A stretch of DNA of 5,679 nucleotides from Candidatus Falkowbacteria bacterium RIFCSPLOWO2_12_FULL_45_13 (GTDB taxonomy: Bacteria; Patescibacteriota; Patescibacteriia; Patescibacteriales; GWC2-42-12): positions 310 to 5,988 of the forward strand of contig MFFY01000026.1 in the NCBI GenBank assembly GCA_001778055.1, given 5' to 3'. Made by a program: the position numbers and the translations under genes. This document shows positions 1 through 5,249 of this stretch, piece after piece. Each line of letters begins with the position of its first letter. Positions within the stretch are counted from its first letter, which is position 1. The notes under the pieces are model-generated. The model was not told the origin of the DNA and ran no database searches. It worked only from the letters and a program-made list of their open reading frames with translations.

Positions 1-1
1 A

Positions 2-253
2 CATGAAATTTTTACTGTCAATAAATTATTTAATCTGGCTGGTTTTGTAACCATCTTATTGGGAGTTTTAGCCTGGCTGCCGGCGATTATGCAGAAAAAT
101 CAACTGTCAATCGTGGGCGCCATCTGGTCGGTCATGAGCTTATTGGCCACGGTTTTAATCGGGCTGTTGATTTTCGGCGAAAAATTAAACGTCATCGGCA
201 TTATCGGTGTAGTCGCGGTCATGGTAGCTGTTGCTTTATTGTCGCTCAACTAG
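2..253 (+). CDS. DMT-superfamily (EamA/SMR-like) membrane transporter, C-terminal fragment
   Basis: This is the last 83 codons of a gene that starts left of the window; the frame is open to the first base, so the TTG at 59 is not the true start. The peptide is almost wholly hydrophobic, with about three membrane segments: one around VTILLGVLAWLPAI, one around SVMSLLATVLIGLLIF, and a C-terminal one around VIGIIGVVAVMVAVALL. The order 'AIWS ... FGEKLN ... GIIG' closely follows the last two helices of EmrE-type small multidrug resistance proteins and the end of EamA-domain transporters. Those families export drugs, amino acids or other small metabolites across the inner membrane. The substrate cannot be told from this part. 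The gene converges on the minus-strand membrane gene at 313-705 with a shared terminator between. Family call is fairly secure; the SMR versus EamA choice is not. Confidence 0.75.
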   Translation, partial: HEIFTVNKLFNLAGFVTILLGVLAWLPAIMQKNQLSIVGAIWSVMSLLATVLIGLLIFGEKLNVIGIIGVVAVMVAVALLSLN

Positions 254-263
254 TTGAATAATA

Positions 264-300
264 AAAACACTCCGGTTAAAAATCGAAGCGTTTTATTTTT
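264..300. terminator. Probable bidirectional intrinsic terminator between convergent genes
   Basis: An 11-base arm (264-274, AAAACACTCCG) faces 284-294 (CGAAGCGTTTT) across a 9-base loop, with 9 of 11 positions paired. On the plus strand it is followed by TTTTATTTTT. On the minus strand the opposite A-rich flank gives GTTTTTATTATT. It lies just after the stop of the transporter fragment (253) and just before the minus-strand stop (313), where both transcripts should end. Two internal mismatches lower the confidence. Confidence 0.6.
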
Positions 301-312
301 AAATAAATTTTT

Positions 313-705
313 CTATTTAAATATGGCCGATAAATCAACATACATCGCGTAGGCCATGGCCAAGCCGGAAAAAAGGAAGATCGCGATATAGTTCCATTTG
401 GCCAGACTGGTTTCCAGGCTTTTTAAGACATAGAGCAGGGCGGCCTTGTCTTCGGGTTTAAAAGATTGGTTAGCCCCCATCTTTTTAATCAGCTCAAGTT
501 TTTCAATCAGCTTATCCCGGCGGTTTTCCACGCGGTAGCGATGGGCAAAATACCAGATAAAGCCGATGGTGCCAATGTACCAGGCGACTTCTACCCAAAA
601 TTGGCTGTAATAATTTAAAACCACAACCAGCCGGTAAGCGATGGTGGCAATGACGCCGACAATAAAAACCCAAATTCTATAAACATGGCTGCTTAAGCGC
701 GGCAT
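313..705 (-). CDS. Hypothetical membrane protein with three membrane segments (130 aa)
   Basis: I do not recognise a named family. The protein has two hydrophobic segments near the N-terminus (about residues 11-32 and 36-54), a charged soluble stretch (about 55-103, rich in Arg, Lys and Glu, probably helical, including RVENRRDKLIEKLELIKKM), and a third segment (about 105-123) close to the C-terminus. The positively charged stretch after segment 2 suggests the middle region is cytoplasmic. ATG at 705 is the natural start, since the first membrane segment follows within ten residues; no strong Shine-Dalgarno is visible upstream, only GAG at a plausible distance. It is transcribed divergently from the dnaG-rpoD unit and converges on the transporter fragment. 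Length, clear topology and sensible codons support a real gene; function is unknown. Confidence 0.75.
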   Translation of the reverse strand: MPRLSSHVYRIWVFIVGVIATIAYRLVVVLNYYSQFWVEVAWYIGTIGFIWYFAHRYRVENRRDKLIEKLELIKKMGANQSFKPEDKAALLYVLKSLETSLAKWNYIAIFLFSGLAMAYAMYVDLSAIFK

Positions 706-789
706 AAATTGCTCATTAGTAAAGTTTTAACAGATTTATAATTAAAGCAAAATTCGCGGCTGATAATATTTTACCATAAAAAACAGGCT

Positions 790-818
790 TTGACCTAATT
801 TAATTTTTAAACTATGAT
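790..818 (+). promoter_or_regulatory. Sigma-70-type promoter of the dnaG-rpoD unit
   Basis: TTGACC (790-795) and TATGAT (813-818) are separated by exactly 17 bases, each box matching the consensus at five of six positions. Transcription would begin near 825-828, giving a leader of about 26 bases before the ATG at 853. It is the only good promoter seen upstream of the four-gene unit, and the intergenic gaps inside that unit are mostly too short for another. The sigma factor that reads such promoters is encoded in the unit itself, so autoregulation is possible. Confidence 0.7.
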
Positions 819-852
819 AAAATAACTTATAGGGAAATAGATTAATTTTTTT

Positions 853-1167
853 ATGAAGCTAACATTAGATGAAAATATTTTAGACCAGGCGCCGGAAAAT
901 CTGTTAAGGCAGGCCGGGTATAGTTATTTAATGGACAGAAATACCGGCCAGGAAAGCTACGTGCGCCGCTTGGCCAGAGGCTTTTATCCCAGATTTCACC
1001 TATATCTGGAACGCCGCGGCGGACAGGTTATTTTGAATTTGCATTTGGATCAAAAGCAGGCCAGCTATGCCGGCGCTCACGCGCATAACGCAGAGTATGA
1101 AGGCGAGCTGGTGGAGGCGGAGATGCAAAGGATAAAAAGCTACGCGCCGTCGTTTTTTACGGCCTGA
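853..1167 (+). CDS. Conserved-looking small protein of unknown function, first gene of the dnaG-rpoD unit (104 aa)
   Basis: No domain I can name. The N-terminus is acidic (MKLTLDENILDQAPENLL), followed by an Arg/Tyr-rich block (residues about 36-55, with RR at 38-39 and 54-55 and GFYPRFHLYL at 43-52). A likely beta hairpin follows (48-52 and 59-65, RFHLYL and VILNLHL), then a His-containing patch AHAHN (75-79) and an acidic helical tail (EGELVEAEMQRIKSY). No signal peptide or membrane segment, so it should be cytoplasmic. ATG at 853 lies about 26 bases after the predicted transcription start and is preceded by a T-run rather than a Shine-Dalgarno. It ends 16 bases before dnaG and fills the slot rpsU occupies in the proteobacterial operon, but shows no resemblance to ribosomal protein S21. 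I have an impression of similar proteins in Patescibacteria, which I cannot verify here. Confidence 0.8.
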   Translation: MKLTLDENILDQAPENLLRQAGYSYLMDRNTGQESYVRRLARGFYPRFHLYLERRGGQVILNLHLDQKQASYAGAHAHNAEYEGELVEAEMQRIKSYAPSFFTA

Positions 1168-1183
1168 CAAAAAAATTTTCATT

Positions 1184-3220
1184 ATGCCCAATCCTTCGGA
1201 TGAAGTAAAATCAAAACTGGACATTGTGGAGGTCGTCCGCGAGTACGTTCCGCTTAAGGCCGCCGGTTATAATTTCCGCGCCAATTGTCCGTTTCACCGC
1301 GAGAAAACGCCGTCATTCATGGTCAGCCCGGAAAAGCAAATTTGGCATTGTTTCGGCTGTGGCAAAGGCGGCGATGTCTTTTCTTTCGTCATGGAAATCG
1401 AGGGCTTAAGTTTTGTTGAGGCTTTGCGGCTGCTGGCCAAAAAGGCCGGCGTGGTTTTAAAAAGGCAAGACCCGGCATTGGTTTCAAAAAGAAATGTTTT
1501 GTTGGATATCGTAGAGCTGGCGGCCAAATTTTATCATAAAATATTACTGGATAGCCCGGCGGCCGAAGCCGCGCGCGTTTATCTAAAAGAGCGGACTTTG
1601 ACCGACGAAACTATCGCCGCCTGGCAGATCGGTTATAGCCCGGACGCCTGGGAAACGTTAAGCAACTTTTTAAAAAGCAAAGGTTTCGGCGAGAATGAAA
1701 TTTTTTTAGCCGGCTTAAGCGTTAAAAAAGATCTTGCGAACGGTTCGACAGGTTCGCGGCAGGCCGGCTCGGGGCGAGCCAGGTTTTACGACCGTTTCCG
1801 GGGCCGGATTATGTTTCCTTTAAACGATATCAACGGCAATGTGGTCGGTTTTACCGCGCGCGTTCTGCCCGCGCGGGCAGGCGGCGGACCGGAGAGAGAA
1901 GCGGCGGAAAAAATGGGCAAGTATATCAATTCGCCGGCCACCATGATTTACGACAAATCAAAAATTTTATTCGGCCTGGATAAAGCCAAAATGGCGATTA
2001 AAGCCGGGGAGGCGGCGGTTTTAGTGGAGGGGCAGATGGACGCGATCACGGCGCGGCAGAGCAGTTTTATCAATGTCATCGCTTCTTCGGGCACGGCTTT
2101 GACCAGTCAGCAGGTAAGCCTAATCAAGCGCTACACCAATAATCTGTATTTATCCTTTGACATGGATAAAGCCGGCGATCTGGCTTCCGAACGCGGCATC
2201 GCGGTAGCCATGCAGGCGGAGATGAACATAAAAGTAATTGAGTTGCCGGCAGGAAAAGATCCGGATGAATTTATTAAAAATAATCCGGCCGGCTGGCCGC
2301 AGGCGGTTAAAACGGCTAAGCCCATGATGCGGTATTATTTTGACAAGACATTTTCCAAACTCAATAAAAACGAGTACGAAGGCCAACGGCAGATCATCAA
2401 TATCTTGTTGCCGATCATGGCTAAGTTCGGCTCAAAAATTGAACAGGATTTTTGGCTTAAAAAGTTAGGCCAAGAAATTGATGTCAAGGAGAATTTTTTA
2501 AGGGAAAAATTGAACCAAATTATATCCTCCGGCCGGTTGGCGGCGGAGAAAAAGCGTAAACCGCCGCAATTAGGCGAGGGTCCAGGCGGGACGGGGACGG
2601 CTAAAATAAGCCAGCGGGAAAATCAGGCGGGACAAGAATTAAAGTTAAGCCGTGAGGTCAGGCTGTCCGAACTGCTTTTGGCCTTGGGGCTAAAGTTTCC
2701 GGCGCATTTGGAATATATTATTAATCACTTGTCGCCTGAAGAACTAGCCGGGGAAAACCACAAATCTCTTTACAAAAATTTAATAGTTTATTATAATAAG
2801 CTCATAGATTTCTGGACTCATGAAGGGGGAAGTTTTGATTTAGCAATAAATTATCAAGACTTGAAGGACTGGTTGAGCAATCCGGAGAATTTCGCGCAGA
2901 CTAATCAAGCAAATAATGAAACCGGCGATCAAGCCGGCGCTTTCCAGTGTTCCAGCTTGTTGGACAAGCTGGTTCTTTTAGCTGATAGAGACTTTTGCGA
3001 TTACACGGCGGAGCAGGCTAAGGCCGAAATGATCAACCTGGTGGCCGCCCTAAGGGTAAATAATTTGTGCCGGCGGCGCTACCACATTATTAAGCTGATA
3101 GCCGCGGCCGAAAAGGAAAGCCTGGAGCCGGCGGCGGAAAAAGCCGAGAAATTAAAGAGGCTGATGGAAGAATTTAAAGCCTTAACCGAGGAAATAAATA
3201 TAATCAATCCTAAGCCCTGA
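1184..3220 (+). CDS. dnaG: DNA primase DnaG
   Basis: Synthesises RNA primers for leading- and lagging-strand replication, working with the replicative helicase. The N-terminal CHC2 zinc domain is intact: C35, H38, C56 and C59, in the setting CPFHREKTPSF and HCFGCGKGGD. The RNA polymerase core follows, with RFYDRFRGRIMFPL near residues 200-213 and a KYINSP motif. The TOPRIM part has the acidic Glu in EGQMD (E282, D286) and the metal-binding pair in FDMDKAG (D326, D328), so it should be active. EGQMD replaces the usual EGYMD. Residues about 470-678 are a poorly conserved helical C-terminal domain in the helicase-interacting position. At 678 aa it is longer than typical 580-620 aa primases; some excess is Gly/Ala/Arg-rich inserts at about 185-199 and 228-245, which coincide with palindromic DNA. 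ATG at 1184 fits the family N-terminus but has no Shine-Dalgarno. The sigma-factor gene starts 8 bases after the stop. Confidence 0.97.
   Translation: MPNPSDEVKSKLDIVEVVREYVPLKAAGYNFRANCPFHREKTPSFMVSPEKQIWHCFGCGKGGDVFSFVMEIEGLSFVEALRLLAKKAGVVLKRQDPALVSKRNVLLDIVELAAKFYHKILLDSPAAEAARVYLKERTLTDETIAAWQIGYSPDAWETLSNFLKSKGFGENEIFLAGLSVKKDLANGSTGSRQAGSGRARFYDRFRGRIMFPLNDINGNVVGFTARVLPARAGGGPEREAAEKMGKYINSPATMIYDKSKILFGLDKAKMAIKAGEAAVLVEGQMDAITARQSSFINVIASSGTALTSQQVSLIKRYTNNLYLSFDMDKAGDLASERGIAVAMQAEMNIKVIELPAGKDPDEFIKNNPAGWPQAVKTAKPMMRYYFDKTFSKLNKNEYEGQRQIINILLPIMAKFGSKIEQDFWLKKLGQEIDVKENFLREKLNQIISSGRLAAEKKRKPPQLGEGPGGTGTAKISQRENQAGQELKLSREVRLSELLLALGLKFPAHLEYIINHLSPEELAGENHKSLYKNLIVYYNKLIDFWTHEGGSFDLAINYQDLKDWLSNPENFAQTNQANNETGDQAGAFQCSSLLDKLVLLADRDFCDYTAEQAKAEMINLVAALRVNNLCRRRYHIIKLIAAAEKESLEPAAEKAEKLKRLMEEFKALTEEINIINPKP
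1736..1783 (+). repeat. Structured GC-rich insert inside dnaG
   Basis: Two adjacent inverted repeats sit in the linker before the RFYDRFRGRIMFP motif. GCGAAC (1736-1741) pairs with GTTCGC (1752-1757) across 10 bases, and GGCTCG (1766-1771) pairs with CGAGCC (1775-1780) across GGG. GGTTCG also occurs twice (1742-1747 and 1751-1756). The frame stays open and gives a low-complexity peptide, residues about 185-199 (ANGSTGSRQAGSGRA). Typical primases have only a short loop here. The inverted repeats are read directly; calling it an inserted dispersed repeat is inference. Confidence 0.5.
1865..1880 (+). repeat. 16-bp perfect palindrome inside dnaG
   Basis: CTGCCCGCGCGGGCAG is identical to its reverse complement. 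It encodes LPARA plus part of the next Gly codon, residues 228-233, at the start of an extra Gly/Ala/Glu-rich loop between VVGFTAR and KYINSP, where most primases have only a few residues. The neighbouring bases 1876-1884 (GGCAGGCGG) recur at 4551-4559 in the rpoD downstream gap, which hints at a shared repeat family. Confidence 0.55.
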
Positions 3221-3228
3221 TTTATATT

Positions 3229-4500
3229 ATGGCGAAGAAGAATAAAAAAATTAAAATAAAGACCAAACATAAAAAGCGCCAGCTGGCGCTAAAGTTCAAG
3301 GCCAAAAAAACGGATCAAGCCAAAAAGAAGAGCTTTGCTCGCTATGGAAAAATTAAATTTAAAAAATCAGACAAGAAGCCGGTTAAGGCGCTGGAGGAAC
3401 ATATCATAATCAAGCCGACCGGAGAACAGATAAAGAATTTCATTGTCAAAGGCCGGTTGCTCGGTTTTGTCACTGAAACCGAACTGCTTCATATTTTTCC
3501 CGAGGTTGAAGAATATATTTATGACTTTGAGCTGACTCTGGAGGAATTACAAAAAAACGGTGTCCAGATAATCGAAGATACGGGCGGATTTTTAGGCGCG
3601 GGCGACGAGCTGAAGAAAAAAACTTCGCAAATCAACGGTTTCAACGAAAAGAAAAAATTTGACATTTCCGGATTAAGCGCGGATTCCATTCAGATGTATC
3701 TTCGGGAAATCGGCAAGGTCCCGCTGCTCTCCAGCGCCGAGGAAATTGAACTGGCCAAGCGCAAGGAAAAGGGCGATAAAGAAGCGGAGAAAAAAATAAT
3801 TGAAGCCAATTTGCGCCTGGTGGTCAGCATCGCCAAAAAATTTACCGGCTCCAAAGGTTTAAGCCTCCTGGATTTAATCCAGGAGGGCAACATCGGCCTG
3901 TTCCGCGCGGTGGAAAAATTTGAATACCGCAAAGGCTATAAATTTTCCACCTACGCCACCTGGTGGATCAGGCAGGCGATTACGCGGGCGCTGGCCGACC
4001 AGTCCCGGACCATCAGGATTCCGGTGCATATGGTGGAAACCATCAATAAGTTTCAGCAAGTCCAGCGCCAGCTGATCCAGGATTTGGGCCGCGAACCTTT
4101 ACCCGAAGAAATCGCCGCCGAGATGGGCGAGGAGATTGATAAAGTTCGGCATGTCATAAAAATATCCCAGGACACGATTTCTTTGGAAACCTCCATCGGC
4201 GAAGACGATGAGGATTCAACCCTGGAAGATTTTATTGAAGATGTTAAGAACGTTACGCCTGATCGTTCAGCCGCTCTGCGGCTGTTAAAGGACTACGTTA
4301 AGGACGTTATCGCCGAATTAACGCCGCGGGAACAGAAAATTTTGGAGTTGCGCTTCGGCCTGGTTGACGGCGTGGCCCATACCCTGGAAGAAGTCGGCCG
4401 GGAGTTTGACGTCACCCGCGAGCGCATCAGGCAGATTGAAGCCAAGGCCATTGAGCGGATCCAGAAGCACGCCGGCATTAAGAAGCTGAAAGACTATTGA
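3229..4500 (+). CDS. rpoD: Primary RNA polymerase sigma factor (RpoD/SigA type)
   Basis: Directs RNA polymerase to housekeeping promoters such as the one at 790-818. After a basic extension (residues 1-53, 23 Lys) comes a region 1.1-like segment (about 60-117, with GFVTETELLHIFPEVEE). Region 1.2 begins at D152 (DSIQMYLREIGKVPLLS). Region 2 includes LRLVVSIAKKF (195 on), DLIQEGNIGL (215 on) and the promoter-melting and -10 recognition motif FSTYATWWIRQAI (239-251). Region 3 spans roughly 262-340, and region 4 carries the -35-binding helix-turn-helix, HTLEEVGREFDVTRERIRQIE (384-404). All core regions are present, with no large insert between regions 1.2 and 2. The ATG at 3229 is 8 bases after the dnaG stop and lacks a Shine-Dalgarno, so translational coupling to dnaG is likely. 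No other Met occurs before residue 155, so this start is favoured despite the unusual N-terminus. Sigma class is secure; the symbol rpoD is used interchangeably with sigA. Confidence 0.96.
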   Translation: MAKKNKKIKIKTKHKKRQLALKFKAKKTDQAKKKSFARYGKIKFKKSDKKPVKALEEHIIIKPTGEQIKNFIVKGRLLGFVTETELLHIFPEVEEYIYDFELTLEELQKNGVQIIEDTGGFLGAGDELKKKTSQINGFNEKKKFDISGLSADSIQMYLREIGKVPLLSSAEEIELAKRKEKGDKEAEKKIIEANLRLVVSIAKKFTGSKGLSLLDLIQEGNIGLFRAVEKFEYRKGYKFSTYATWWIRQAITRALADQSRTIRIPVHMVETINKFQQVQRQLIQDLGREPLPEEIAAEMGEEIDKVRHVIKISQDTISLETSIGEDDEDSTLEDFIEDVKNVTPDRSAALRLLKDYVKDVIAELTPREQKILELRFGLVDGVAHTLEEVGREFDVTRERIRQIEAKAIERIQKHAGIKKLKDY

Positions 4501-4520
4501 CAGGAAATTAAAAAATTGGA

Positions 4521-4566
4521 AACCTGCCCGTCCGGACCGCCCGCCGGCGAGGCAGGCGGGCGGGTT
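4521..4566 (+). repeat. GC-rich inverted repeat between rpoD and the 205-aa gene, with two competing folds
   Basis: Bases 4555-4563 (GGCGGGCGG) pair perfectly with 4537-4545 (CCGCCCGCC) across a 9-base loop. The longer 4555-4566 can instead pair with 4521-4532 (AACCTGCCCGTC) in a 12-pair stem with two G-U wobbles, enclosing a further palindrome CGCCGGCG (4542-4549). It lies 20 bases after the sigma-factor stop and 17 bases before the next ATG. There is no U-tract, so it is not a normal intrinsic terminator. It could be an mRNA processing or stability element, or a copy of a dispersed repeat. Confidence 0.7.
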
Positions 4567-4573
4567 AGAAATT

Positions 4574-4577
4574 AGGA
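4574..4577 (+). promoter_or_regulatory. Ribosome binding site of the 205-aa gene
   Basis: AGGA, six bases before the ATG at 4584, supports that start. It is notable because the three genes upstream have no such motif at the usual distance. It follows the GC-rich inverted repeat by only a few bases. Confidence 0.55.
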
Positions 4578-4583
4578 AATAGT

Positions 4584-5201
4584 ATGCGAGAAAATTTTAG
4601 AATAGGGGAAAAATTAAGTGAACACTTAAGAACCAGAGATGAGCAAGGCGACATGATTGGTTTTAACGAAGACTTAGTTTCCGGGATTTTAGCCAAGGGC
4701 GATCAGGGAGAATTGAAGGATTTGTTAATCTTTTGGCAAGAGAACGGCTGGCAAATAACGGATAAAGAAATAGAAATTTTTAGTTATTATCAAAAATTAA
4801 GACAGCAAGTTCATAAAGACCGCGAGGGTGCTTTTAAAAAAAGAAAGACTGACGCGCCAGAAAAAACAGAAGAAGAATTATTATTAGGTTGCTACCTGGA
4901 AGAGTTGGAGCCGCAAGTTAGGCAAGCTGTTTTAGGCTTAAACGTCAAGGGCTATAAGACGCAAGGCTCTGGCTTCGGGCCAGAAAATATACAAAAAATT
5001 TACTGCGCCGACGAGCAGTTCGCTGCCGTAAAGTTTTCTAATGATCTATTATCAGAATTAAAGGTGCAGAGCGTAGATTTAGAGGTTAAGCCAAAAAGCA
5101 TAACTTTATGTTTAAATAAAAAATTAAGCTTGAATGAAGTGCGAAATATTTGGAAAAAAATCGAAGAACAGGTTAAACCGAAAAGTAAATTGTTGACTTA
5201 A
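4584..5201 (+). CDS. Hypothetical charged cytoplasmic protein, last gene of the unit (205 aa)
   Basis: I cannot assign a family. There is no signal peptide or membrane segment. The N-terminal half is helical and charged, with Lys/Arg/Glu-rich stretches, including a likely solvent-exposed linker (about 73-95, HKDREGAFKKRKTDAPEK). A better-structured part begins at E96: EEELLLGCYLEELEPQVRQAV is probably a helix carrying a single Cys (C103), followed by a Gly-rich turn (KGYKTQGSGFGPENIQ). The C-terminal third alternates predicted strands (SVDLEVKPKSITLCL) with a helix (LNEVRNIWKKIEEQV), suggesting a small alpha/beta domain. It follows the sigma-factor gene by 83 bases in the same direction with no clear promoter of its own, so co-transcription is likely. 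An AGGA at 4574 supports the ATG at 4584. Base composition is more AT-rich than dnaG or rpoD. Confidence 0.8.
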   Translation: MRENFRIGEKLSEHLRTRDEQGDMIGFNEDLVSGILAKGDQGELKDLLIFWQENGWQITDKEIEIFSYYQKLRQQVHKDREGAFKKRKTDAPEKTEEELLLGCYLEELEPQVRQAVLGLNVKGYKTQGSGFGPENIQKIYCADEQFAAVKFSNDLLSELKVQSVDLEVKPKSITLCLNKKLSLNEVRNIWKKIEEQVKPKSKLLT

Positions 5202-5220
5202 TATATAAAGTTTGTATAAT
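5193..5220 (+). promoter_or_regulatory. Possible sigma-70-type promoter upstream of tRNA-Asn
   Basis: TTGACT (5193-5198) and a perfect TATAAT (5215-5220) are 16 bases apart, and the -35 box overlaps the stop codon of the 205-aa gene. Transcription would start near 5227, about 78 bases before the tRNA. The predicted start falls at the hairpin at 5229-5242, so a transcript would begin with that hairpin. The boxes are strong, but the region is AT-rich and chance is possible. Confidence 0.5.
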
Positions 5221-5228
5221 GTCTACAT

Positions 5229-5249
5229 CTGCTTTTTAGCAGTTTTTAT
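5229..5249 (+). terminator. Probable intrinsic terminator of the dnaG-rpoD unit
   Basis: CTGCT (5229-5233) pairs perfectly with AGCAG (5238-5242) across a TTTT loop and is followed directly by TTTTTATTT. The stem is short, but the U-tract is good and the site lies 27 bases after the last stop of the unit. It would act only on RNA polymerase arriving from upstream, not on initiation at the overlapping promoter. Confidence 0.55.

Noticed and set aside
3..50. Short plus-strand frame from the ATG at 3
   Set aside because: Only 15 codons, and out of frame with the clear transporter peptide that spans the same bases.
59..253. A complete 64-aa membrane protein starting at TTG 59
   Set aside because: The same frame is open to the left edge and continues the transporter fold, so it is the end of a longer gene.
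706..789. Promoter for the minus-strand membrane gene
   Set aside because: Several AT-rich -10-like words occur (for example TATAAA read on the minus strand around 735-740), but none has a convincing -35 box at 16-18 bases.
1012..1021. 10-bp palindrome CGCCGCGGCG in the 104-aa gene
   Set aside because: It falls on an Arg-Arg-Gly-Gly codon run (GC-rich codons), and this length is unremarkable.
2131..2386. Minus-strand frames inside dnaG
   Set aside because: They are shadows of the primase TOPRIM region, which has intact catalytic motifs on the plus strand.
4537..4566. Intrinsic terminator after rpoD
   Set aside because: The stem is strong, but the following bases are GTTAGAAATT with no U-tract, so read-through into the 205-aa gene is more likely.
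4614..4629. Operator-like TTAAGTG-AA-CACTTAA near the start of the 205-aa gene
   Set aside because: A 7-bp AT-rich inverted repeat within coding sequence is short enough to be chance, and nothing else supports a binding site.
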